Positions 1 through 5,050 of a stretch of 5,735 nucleotides of DNA are shown one piece after another. How positions within the stretch are numbered: the first letter of the stretch is position 1; every line of letters starts with the position of its first letter. The notes beneath the pieces were generated by a model. The model saw only the letters and a program-made list of their open reading frames with translations. It was not told the DNA's origin and did no database searches. Source of the DNA: DASYDU01 sp036499445 (GTDB lineage Bacteria > Planctomycetota > Planctomycetia > Pirellulales > Lacipirellulaceae); assembly GCA_036499445.1 (NCBI GenBank), contig DASYDU010000019.1:1-5735 (forward strand). The letters are read 5' to 3'. The translations under genes and the position numbers were made by a program.

Positions 1-447
1 CAGGCGGCGCATTGACGGCCTACTCTCTTCATCCAGACCGACTCCGCCCTCCGCAAAGAATGCGTTAGCCCGTGGGCGAAACAAGAAATACGCGATCACC
101 CCATACATGAGCAATGCTGGAATTACGGACCACCTGATGACTCCCCACACAGTGAATCCGTAGAAAAGCTCGAGCGATTGCCATGCCACACAAAGAATCC
201 GCGACCAGTTCTTCCCGCTCAACAAATAATATCCGGTCACCAATGCGATAACCGTGCTAAGAGCCGATTTCGCTTGTTGAATAGGTGTCGGAACAGGCGT
301 CGGGTGCGTTGCCCGCCATTCAGCGCGCCGAGCTTCCGCGGCGGCGCTGCGAGGAATGAGACTGGCAACACCGCTAAAGACGCCCAGCATTCCAAGCACA
401 AGTTGGAGCACCGCAATCACGGTGATAGACGTCGGCCGGCGGACCAT
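1..447 (-). CDS. Small polytopic membrane protein, 3' end cut off by the window edge
   Basis: Reading the minus strand from an ATG at 447 gives 149 codons with no stop, so the gene is open through the left edge and its C-terminus is missing. The start is supported by a GAGGGG Shine-Dalgarno-like stretch about 7 bases upstream; a GTG 12 codons further up is a weaker alternative. The protein begins MVRRPTSITVIAVLQLVLG. It shows about four hydrophobic segments: roughly residues 9-32, 62-80, 85-105 and 106-124. The loop between the first two is hydrophilic and Ala/Arg/Pro-rich. After the last helix comes RPRANAFF and a charged tail. This architecture resembles small uncharacterised membrane proteins common in planctomycetes, by general recollection rather than a search. 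No catalytic motif is visible and the function is unknown. It is divergent from the 664-2681 operon. The open frame and membrane topology are firm; the family is not. Confidence 0.8.
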   Translation of the reverse strand, partial: MVRRPTSITVIAVLQLVLGMLGVFSGVASLIPRSAAAEARRAEWRATHPTPVPTPIQQAKSALSTVIALVTGYYLLSGKNWSRILCVAWQSLELFYGFTVWGVIRWSVIPALLMYGVIAYFLFRPRANAFFAEGGVGLDEESRPSMRRL

Positions 448-494
448 TTGGGCGCCCCTCGAAAGATAAGACCGCGGAATCACGCGACACAGAT

Positions 495-524
495 ATCATA
501 GCCACCATCGGCCCGCTCTGCCTA
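495..524 (-). promoter_or_regulatory. Candidate promoter for the left-edge membrane protein gene
   Basis: On the minus strand a TATGAT -10-like hexamer (500-495) lies 18 bases after a weak TAGGCA -35-like hexamer (524-519, four of six consensus bases). Initiation would fall near 488, leaving a leader of about 40 bases before the ATG at 447. The position between divergent genes is right, but the -35 is poor, so this is only a plausible candidate. Confidence 0.35.
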
Positions 525-564
525 CACTCTTACACCTGCCCGCAACATCGCTGAAAAAAGCCTC

Positions 565-593
565 TTGACGTTACTTATTAGTTACGTTATAAA
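565..593 (+). promoter_or_regulatory. Sigma-70-type promoter of the SRPBCC-ArsR-DUF899 operon
   Basis: TTGACG (565-570) and TATAAA (588-593) are separated by exactly 17 bases, and each matches five of six bases of the housekeeping consensus. This AT-rich patch stands out in a GC-rich window. Transcription would start near 600 and leave a leader of about 64 bases before the ATG at 664. It is the best promoter in the window and drives the plus-strand operon. It has not been shown that this organism's main sigma factor uses the consensus this strictly. Confidence 0.65.
570..585 (+). promoter_or_regulatory. Candidate ArsR operator (imperfect dyad in the promoter spacer)
   Basis: GTTACTTATTAGTTAC is an imperfect palindrome: arms GTTACT and AGTTAC are separated by four bases and pair at five of six positions. 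The same stretch also contains GTTAC as a direct repeat 11 bases apart, and ACGTTA repeats at 568-573 and 584-589. It fills almost the entire spacer between -35 and -10, where a bound dimer would block RNA polymerase. ArsR-family repressors commonly bind AT-rich dyads over their own promoters, and an ArsR gene is second in this operon. The site is seen in the sequence; its ligand protein is inferred. Confidence 0.5.
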
Positions 594-663
594 TTATGCA
601 CGTATCAGATTTGCGGTTTCAAAATCCCTATATCACAGTCACCAGCAGCCCTCGGAGGATTCC

Positions 664-1110
664 ATGACCATTGACGATCTCACACTGGACGTTTCGCAGG
701 AAGTTGAAATCAAAGCCGCTCAGGGCGATGTCTTTCGCACGATGCTCATCGGATTGGCGGAGGAAATGGCGCCGACGCCGGACGGCAAGTCGCTCCAGCT
801 GGTGCTCGAGCCGTGGCCCGGCGGCCGATGGTTTCGCGATCTGGGCAATGGCCAAGGCCATCTTTGGGGCTTCGTCCAGGTCATCAAGCCGCCGACGCTG
901 CTCGAAATCACCGGGCCGATGATGATGTCGTACCCCGTGGCCGCTCACCTCCAGATTCGCCTCGGCCAGATTGCCGGCGGGACCCTGCTGGCGCTGCGTC
1001 ACCGCGCGCTGGGCATGATCGACGACAACCATCGCCAGGGCGTCACTGCCGGCTGGAAGAAGATCATTGATCACATCAAAGCAGGCGCCGAATCGGGCGC
1101 GAAAAAATAG
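664..1110 (+). CDS. SRPBCC / AHSA1-like domain protein
   Basis: This is a 148-residue cytoplasmic protein with no signal peptide or membrane segment. The start is the ATG preceded by GGAGGA five bases upstream. The same frame is open 33 codons further up to a TTG inside the promoter -35, which cannot be the start. The sequence fits the SRPBCC (START/Bet v1-like) helix-grip fold in its AHSA1/polyketide-cyclase-like branch: an N-terminal strand (VSQEVEIKA), a helix (VFRTMLIGLAEEM), a WPGGRWF turn, beta strands around GHLWGFVQVIKPPTLLEITG, and a C-terminal amphipathic helix containing GVTAGWKKIIDHIK that would close the hydrophobic cavity. SRPBCC proteins bind hydrophobic small molecules, and in bacteria they are often encoded beside ArsR-type repressors, as here. 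The ligand is unknown. It is the first gene of the operon and is followed by ArsR after 36 bases. Confidence 0.85.
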   Translation: MTIDDLTLDVSQEVEIKAAQGDVFRTMLIGLAEEMAPTPDGKSLQLVLEPWPGGRWFRDLGNGQGHLWGFVQVIKPPTLLEITGPMMMSYPVAAHLQIRLGQIAGGTLLALRHRALGMIDDNHRQGVTAGWKKIIDHIKAGAESGAKK

Positions 1111-1146
1111 CGACACAATCCCGTAAAGCCACACCAACGATCGACC

Positions 1147-1590
1147 ATGACAGAAGACCTGGACAAAATCTGGAAGGCGCTCGCCGACGAAACGCGTCGC
1201 AGCATCCTCGACATGCTGCGAACCGGCCCGCGCACGACCACCGAAATCGTCGACCAGTTTCCCAACCTGTCGCGATTCGCGGTGATGAAACATCTGGACG
1301 TGCTCCGCCAGGCCGCGCTGGTGCTCACTCGCGAAGAGGGCCGCCGCCGGATCAATTCGCTCAACGCCGTGCCGATTCGCATGATCTACGAGCGGTGGGT
1401 CAGCCACTTTGAAAACCTGTGGGCGGGCACGCTCGTCCGCATCAAGGAGTCGGCCGAGCGTTCCGCGAAGTCCGCCTCCGCGAACCCTGCCCCCACGAAA
1501 ACCGCCCGCAAAAAGCCCGCCAACCCGCCGCGAAAACGTCGCCGCCGCCGTCGGCCGCCGTCGAACCTAACCACTTCCACCACCACCTGA
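1147..1590 (+). CDS. ArsR-family winged-helix transcriptional repressor with a basic tail
   Basis: This is a 147-residue DNA-binding protein. Residues 5-100 form an ArsR-type winged helix: IWKALADETRRSILDML opens the domain, TTTEIVDQF is the first helix of the HTH, LSRFAVMKHLDVLRQAAL (about 41-58) is the recognition region, and LTREEGRRRINSLN is the wing. It contains no cysteine at all, so it lacks the metal-binding cysteines of ArsR/SmtB sensors. It fits the subgroup paired with SRPBCC proteins, whose signal is usually not a metal. Residues about 103-147 are an unusual low-complexity tail rich in Ala, Pro, Lys and Arg, including six consecutive Arg codons after RK. No Shine-Dalgarno is seen before the ATG, so it may depend on coupling to the gene upstream. 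It probably represses its own operon through the dyad in the upstream promoter. Confidence 0.9.
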   Translation: MTEDLDKIWKALADETRRSILDMLRTGPRTTTEIVDQFPNLSRFAVMKHLDVLRQAALVLTREEGRRRINSLNAVPIRMIYERWVSHFENLWAGTLVRIKESAERSAKSASANPAPTKTARKKPANPPRKRRRRRRPPSNLTTSTTT

Positions 1591-1601
1591 GGCGCCCCTC
1601 C

Positions 1602-2400
1602 ATGACAACTATGCTGACCGAACATCAAGTCGTTTCGCACGAAGAATGGACCGCCGCTCGCAAGCAATTGCTTCAAGACGAAAAGGACCTTACGCACCGG
1701 CGCGACGAGCTCAGCCGCCGCCGCGAGCTCCCCTGGGAACGGGTCGAAAAGCAATACGTCTTCGATACACCCGGCGGCAAACGGTCGCTGGCAGAGTTGT
1801 TCGATGGCCGCAGCCAATTGATCGTCTACCACTTCATGCTTGGCCCCGATTGGGAAGAAGGCTGCCACGGTTGCTCGTTTGTTTCGGACCATTTCGACGG
1901 CAGCCTGCCCCATATTAGGGCGCGCGACGTGACGCTGGTCGCCGTTTCCCGCGCGCCGCTCGCGAAGATCCAGGCCTTCAAGAAGCGGATGGGGTGGCGA
2001 GTCCCCTGGGTTTCGTCCCACGGCTGCGACTTCAACCGCGATTATCAAGTTTCGTTCTCGAAGGAGGATCAGGCCGGCGGCAAAGTCTATTACAACTACG
2101 AGATGCAGGAGTTCCCCAGCGACGAGGCGCCTGGCATCAGCGTTTTCTGTCGCGATGCGGGCGGAAACGTCTTCCACACTTATTCCTCCTTACGGGCGCG
2201 GGCTCGATCCGTTGATCGGCGCTTACAACCTGCTCGATCTGGTACCCAAGGGCCGCGACGAGGAAAACCTCGAATCCCCGATGGCCTGGGTGCGCCACTA
2301 CGATCGTTACGTGGAGAGCCGACCGGTCGAACTTCAATCGCAATTCAGCGGGCCGCAGCCGGCCGACTCCTGCTGTGAATCGCGGAAGGACTACGTGTGA
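1602..2400 (+). CDS. DUF899 thioredoxin-like protein, interrupted by a one-base frameshift
   Basis: The ATG at 1602 follows the ArsR stop by 11 bases, with GAGG at 1589-1592 as a possible ribosome site. Residues 1-196 read as the DUF899 (thioredoxin-like, AhpC/TSA-related) family: an N-terminal charged helix (VSHEEWTAARKQLL), YVFDTPGG, LIVYHFMLGPDW, then the redox pair C88-HG-C91 followed by SFVSDHFDG. RMGWRVPWVSSHGCDFNRDY and VFHTYSS come later. At 2190 the family reading jumps to the +1 frame: Y-GRGLDPLIGAYNLLDLVPKG and PMAWVRHYDRY continue from 2191 to the TGA at 2398-2400. One extra T in 2190-2191 explains this. Without it the protein would be 265 residues, a normal length; the unshifted frame instead runs into an Arg-rich nonsense tail ending at 2378. 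It could be a sequencing error, a recent inactivating mutation or, less likely, programmed slippage. The function is presumed to be thiol redox; the substrate is unknown. Confidence 0.8.
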
Positions 2401-2681
2401 AAACTTCCTGTCGATGCCATGCTGGCTCGGATGGTCTCAAGTTGAGCGCTTCCGGCCCTCAGCGATTCCGGCGGGCCGCAAGCTGGATCGTGCCCAGCGT
2501 GGCCCTGGCCGCGATTCCCAAATGCCCGGTCTGCTTGGCGGCCTATGTCACAGTCTTCACCGGGTGCGGCATCTCGCTGGCCGTGGCCGGCGCGGTGCGC
2601 TTGATCATGGCGGCAAGCTGCATTGCCTGCCTGGCCTATCTCGCGGCCAAATCGCTGTCTGCCACGATCGCCGGCCGATGA
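2397..2681 (+). CDS. Small cysteine-rich membrane protein with two CxxC motifs
   Basis: This is a 94-residue protein starting with GTG at 2397. The GTG overlaps the DUF899 stop as GTGA, a classic translational-coupling overlap that also supports the +1 frame as the true end of DUF899. The N-terminus is polar and carries C5, C7 and H8 (CRCH). Two hydrophobic helices follow, about residues 29-53 and 56-85, with a short GCG turn between them. The first holds IPKCPVCLAAY (C43, C46), and the second holds C75-IA-C78; with C57 that makes seven cysteines. The layout recalls MerC-like mercury/metal membrane proteins and other KCPxCLAAY hypothetical proteins, but it is too short and divergent for me to assign a family. 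Being last in an operon with a CxxC thioredoxin-fold protein suggests a role in thiol redox or metal handling at the membrane. That role is inference. Confidence 0.75.
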   Translation: MKTSCRCHAGSDGLKLSASGPQRFRRAASWIVPSVALAAIPKCPVCLAAYVTVFTGCGISLAVAGAVRLIMAASCIACLAYLAAKSLSATIAGR

Positions 2682-2699
2682 TGGCCGATGATGGCCGGC
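2670..2699 (+). repeat. GC inverted repeat enclosing a tandem decamer
   Basis: The decamer GGCCGATGAT occurs twice in tandem (2673-2682, 2683-2692) and is followed by a GGCCGGCC. The 7-base arms GCCGGCC (2670-2676) and GGCCGGC (2693-2699) pair perfectly around a 16-base loop. The element overlaps the stop codon of the cysteine-rich membrane protein at the operon's end. It could act as a hairpin that pauses transcription or stabilises the mRNA 3' end, but there is no T-tract after it, so it is not a standard intrinsic terminator. Confidence 0.5.
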
Positions 2700-2715
2700 C
2701 GCGGCTCGTCGGCTC

Positions 2716-2742
2716 TTGGCAGGCGGCAAAATCTGCTAAAAT
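2716..2742 (+). promoter_or_regulatory. Candidate extended -10 promoter of the secreted helical protein gene
   Basis: TGCTAAAAT (2734-2742) is an extended -10 element (TGn plus TAAAAT). TTGGCA (2716-2721) lies 15 bases upstream of the -10 hexamer, which is short for a -35 spacing but tolerable with an extended -10. Initiation near 2749 would give a leader of about 35 bases before the ATG at 2784. A TGCTAGAAT with the same geometry precedes the GH26 gene on the other strand. Confidence 0.45.
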
Positions 2743-2783
2743 CGACTCTTGGTGCAAACTTGCCAACTCTGGGAGCAAAATCC

Positions 2784-3380
2784 ATGAACGCTCTGGTCCG
2801 AAACCTGTCCATGCCCGTCTCTGTCGCTGTTCTCTTAGCATTTGCTGGCGTATCCACGCTCGCCCAGGCGCCCGTCGATCAAACGAAACCCGCCGTGCAA
2901 TCGCCTTCGGCGACCAACCCCGACGTCCAGTACATGCAAATCCTCAGCCAGCTTTTGCACGTTCGTCTGCAGCGGATCAAGCAGCTCAACGCGCAGGTTC
3001 CTGGCACGGTGACCGACGACGATATCGCCCTGCTCGAGCTGCAGGCCAAGAGCGTTGACCAGCTCGCGGCGCAGGCCAAGGACGGAAAAGAAACCGATTG
3101 GTTCTCGCTGGTGCTGGTTTGGGCCCAAATTTCCAATATCTCGGCCGATCACGACTGGCAACGCGTCGCCAAGGTCCGACAGCAAAGTCCGCAAGCCATC
3201 TCCGAGCCAGACGCCGAAATGGTGCGCCTCCGCGCCCAGCTTGCCACAGCCAATCTCGAACGCGGCAAAGCCGTGCAAAATAAGTCGGCCGACGACCGCC
3301 AGAATTGGGCCCTGCAATATCTCGTGATGGAAGTCCAAACGCTTCAAGACAAAACCCAGCGATTGGAAGAGCGCGAGTGA
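2784..3380 (+). CDS. Predicted secreted helical (coiled-coil-like) protein of unknown function
   Basis: This is a 198-residue protein. The chosen ATG is preceded by GGGAG eight bases upstream. Starting there exposes a clean signal peptide: positive n-region (MNALVRN), hydrophobic core (VSVAVLLAFAGVSTL) and an AQA cleavage site after residue 29. Upstream in-frame ATGs would bury that signal. The mature part begins with a short Pro/Ser/Thr-rich linker (about 30-45) and is otherwise mostly helical. Residues 49-100 are Leu/Gln-rich, and 143-198 form a heptad-like charged region ending QTLQDKTQRLEERE. DWFSLVLVWAQ (about 105-115) is a hydrophobic patch. No cysteine, catalytic motif or recognisable domain is seen. 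It probably acts in the periplasm or outside the cell as a structural or binding protein, which is an inference from the signal peptide and helices only. It seems to be its own transcription unit and ends 10 bases from the convergent DinB gene. Confidence 0.75.
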   Translation: MNALVRNLSMPVSVAVLLAFAGVSTLAQAPVDQTKPAVQSPSATNPDVQYMQILSQLLHVRLQRIKQLNAQVPGTVTDDDIALLELQAKSVDQLAAQAKDGKETDWFSLVLVWAQISNISADHDWQRVAKVRQQSPQAISEPDAEMVRLRAQLATANLERGKAVQNKSADDRQNWALQYLVMEVQTLQDKTQRLEERE

Positions 3381-3390
3381 GTCGCATCTC

Positions 3391-3867
3391 TCAGTCGAAT
3401 TCGCGGTTGGGTGGCGCTTGATCGGGGCCGACGCGGCCGGATTGGATGTCGGCGACGAAGTAGTTTTCGCCGCGGACTGGGGCACCGGCGAGTCGGCGAA
3501 GCGTGGCGAGTTGGCCTACGTGCGTAAGGGCGTCGGCAATCGGTCCTTGAAAGAGTTTTTCGGTCGGGCAGCCGAGGGGAGCGCCGCTGGCGAGATAGTC
3601 GTCGAGCGATTTGGCGGCGGCGAAGAAGCGGGCTGCGTCTTTGGTGAATGACTCGGGCTCAGAGTTGTTCCAGACCGGATTGCCTTGGGCGGCCGTGAAC
3701 GCCCAATCCAAGAGGTCGCCCATGTGGGCCACGATCTCGGCGGCCGACCGACAATCCTCGCCAGCTCGCATCTTGCCGAAGCGCGGCGGGATGTCGCGCA
3801 TCGGTTTGACAGCGCGGTAGACCAATGTTGCGAGCGTGTGTCGGAGTAATTCACGTTTGGCGTCCAT
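3391..3867 (-). CDS. DinB-family four-helix-bundle protein
   Basis: This is a 158-residue cytoplasmic protein from the ATG at 3867. The start has no recognisable Shine-Dalgarno, and the gene begins 28 bases after the GH26 stop, so it may be the last cistron of that transcript. The sequence matches the DinB/DUF664-like superfamily in layout: helix 1 (MDAKRELLRHTLATLVYRA), helix 2 with SAAEIVAHMGDLLDW carrying H48, a middle helix (FTKDAARFFAAAKSLDDYL), and helix 4 with IADALTHVGQLATLRRLAG carrying H116. It ends in a GRVGPDQAPPNREFD tail. DinB proteins usually bind a divalent metal through three His/Asp residues, and some are thiol-dependent transferases. H48, H116 and perhaps D112 are the visible ligand candidates; the canonical HxxxH pair is not intact. 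The substrate is unknown. The fold call is good and the activity is open. Confidence 0.75.
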   Translation of the reverse strand: MDAKRELLRHTLATLVYRAVKPMRDIPPRFGKMRAGEDCRSAAEIVAHMGDLLDWAFTAAQGNPVWNNSEPESFTKDAARFFAAAKSLDDYLASGAPLGCPTEKLFQGPIADALTHVGQLATLRRLAGAPVRGENYFVADIQSGRVGPDQAPPNREFD

Positions 3868-3895
3868 AGCCGGAGATTATTTCCGGTCTCGGACC

Positions 3896-4936
3896 TTATT
3901 TCAACACCGGGAAATGGATCGTCGGATTCTTGACTGTGACCCATGGCAGCTCGTCGAGGGTGAGCACCGTGTCGCTATTGTACAGCTCGCGGAAACCGCC
4001 ACCCTGTCGGAACCCGCCGCCCGGCTCGCCCCAGACCATGAACCATGTCCACCGCGGCTGCTCCTTGAGAATCGTCTCGGACGGAACCGCGCCGACTTCG
4101 CCGCAGGCAATCGGCTTGTCACCAGCCACTGCCAAGAGTTGATCGTATTGTTCTTTCGCAAAGTTCGTGTTGTAGATATCAGTCGCCAGGATATCGACCA
4201 CGTCCTGACCCGGAAAGTATTTATCGTAGGGGTCGACATTTTCGCGGGTTTCGTTGGCGTCGTAAACCCAGATCAGGTTGTTGAGCTTGTGGAAGCTCAC
4301 CAGCCGGTCAAAGAGCATTCGATAGAGTTTTTTGTAACCGTCGTCACCCTCCTTTTTGCCCCACCAAAACCAGTCCCCATTCATCTCGTGGTAGGGACGC
4401 CAGAGGACCGGCACGCCGGCGTTCTTAAGCTGCTTAAGATGCCAGGCAATCACATCGACCTGCGACTTCCAGCGCTCGTTGATTTCGGTGCCGGGCGTGA
4501 CGAGATCGTGCCACTGGTCGGCGGTGAGCTTGCCTTGGACGGAGTCATGGAAGGTAACTGGCTCATCATCAATCGGCCTGACGGCGTGCCACATGAGCGT
4601 GACGATAAAGCCCTCGGAGTTGCGGCGGATTGCTTCGTCGACTAACTGTTGCCGGTAATTGATGCCGTCCCACGTGCCGGGTTCGCTGAAGCCGAAGTCC
4701 TGTCCAAAGACGGCCGGATACTTGCCCGCCGCTCGATAAACCATGGGCAGCCGGAGCGACCCGGTGAGGGGCACACAATGTTGACCGGCCAGCGTGTGCT
4801 GGCGCGAGATGCCATAGATGTAGTCCAGCAGCTTCACGGCCTCAGGCGAGGCGTCCGGCACGACCGGCTTCGCGGCGTTCGCGGCCGCGAACGATGCCGC
4901 CAACAAAGTTGTCACCGCCAACCAACCGATTCTCAT
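3896..4936 (-). CDS. Secreted glycoside hydrolase family 26 (beta-mannanase-like)
   Basis: This is a 346-residue protein from the ATG at 4936, with GGGGGAGG ending five bases upstream. A signal peptide covers residues 1-21 (hydrophobic LAVTTLLAASFAAA, cleavage after ANA). The rest is one GH26 (beta/alpha)8 barrel with no extra carbohydrate-binding module. YIYGISRQHTLAGQH and VFGQDFGF lie near the N-terminus, and MWHAVRPI follows at about 115-122. VLWRPYHEMNGDWFWWG carries the acid/base Glu184, and PIACGEVG carries the nucleophile Glu280. WTWFMVWGE comes near the C-terminus. Both catalytic glutamates are present, so it should be active. GH26 enzymes mostly cleave beta-1,4-mannan and gluco- or galactomannan; a few act on beta-1,3/1,4 links, so exact specificity is uncertain. 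It would work in the periplasm or outside. No SusD, transporter or other hydrolase is nearby, so this is not a visible polysaccharide-utilisation locus. Confidence 0.92.
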   Translation of the reverse strand: MRIGWLAVTTLLAASFAAANAAKPVVPDASPEAVKLLDYIYGISRQHTLAGQHCVPLTGSLRLPMVYRAAGKYPAVFGQDFGFSEPGTWDGINYRQQLVDEAIRRNSEGFIVTLMWHAVRPIDDEPVTFHDSVQGKLTADQWHDLVTPGTEINERWKSQVDVIAWHLKQLKNAGVPVLWRPYHEMNGDWFWWGKKEGDDGYKKLYRMLFDRLVSFHKLNNLIWVYDANETRENVDPYDKYFPGQDVVDILATDIYNTNFAKEQYDQLLAVAGDKPIACGEVGAVPSETILKEQPRWTWFMVWGEPGGGFRQGGGFRELYNSDTVLTLDELPWVTVKNPTIHFPVLK

Positions 4937-4971
4937 AGCAGCCTCCCCCGCAATCGCCGATATGCATCAGA

Positions 4972-4980
4972 ATTCTAGCA
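4972..4980 (-). promoter_or_regulatory. Candidate extended -10 element of the GH26 gene
   Basis: On the minus strand TGCTAGAAT (4980-4972) is an extended -10 (TGn plus TAGAAT) 35 bases before the GH26 ATG, which leaves a leader of about 28 bases containing the strong GGGGGAGG ribosome site. No convincing -35 is found 16-18 bases upstream, as expected for some extended -10 promoters. A CTGCTA direct repeat recurs 17 bases upstream. It suggests GH26 can be transcribed separately from the transglutaminase-like gene. Confidence 0.4.
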
Positions 4981-5050
4981 GCTCAACTAGTTTAGCAGCG
5001 AAGCGAAGAATTTGCGAATCGGCCGCAATGAGTCGTCAGAATTCCCGTCC

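Noticed and set aside
178..501. Plus-strand open frame of 107 codons over the left-edge gene
   Set aside because: It is Arg/His/Pro-rich with no fold signature and is antisense to the minus-strand membrane protein, whose hydrophobic pattern is convincing.
628..1407. Long minus-strand open frame of 259 codons opposite the SRPBCC and ArsR genes
   Set aside because: It is an antisense shadow of two recognisable genes; its composition is rich in Arg, His and Ala without any domain pattern.
1591..1600. Ten-base GGCGCCCCTC also present at 451-460
   Set aside because: A single shared GC-rich decamer, serving as the complement of a ribosome site in one place and lying in a short gap in the other; no wider repeat around it.
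1386..2177. Minus-strand open frame of 263 codons opposite ArsR and DUF899
   Set aside because: It is an antisense shadow produced by GC-rich codon usage; DUF899 motifs on the plus strand are clear.
2184..2193. CCTCCTTA at the frameshift, identical to the 16S rRNA 3' tail
   Set aside because: The mRNA would carry the same sense as the anti-Shine-Dalgarno rather than its complement, so it cannot pair with it; treated as coincidence.
2375..3058. Plus-strand open frame of 227 codons spanning the membrane protein and the secreted protein genes
   Set aside because: It is Arg/Pro-rich, crosses an intergenic promoter and two real genes in another frame, and shows no fold signature.
3870..3886. CCGGA-7-TCCGG inverted repeat between GH26 and the DinB gene
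   Set aside because: Five-base arms are expected often by chance in this composition, and no T-tract follows, so neither a terminator nor an operator can be supported.
3836..4645. Plus-strand open frame of 269 codons opposite GH26
   Set aside because: It mirrors the GH26 gene, which has both catalytic glutamates and a signal peptide on the minus strand.
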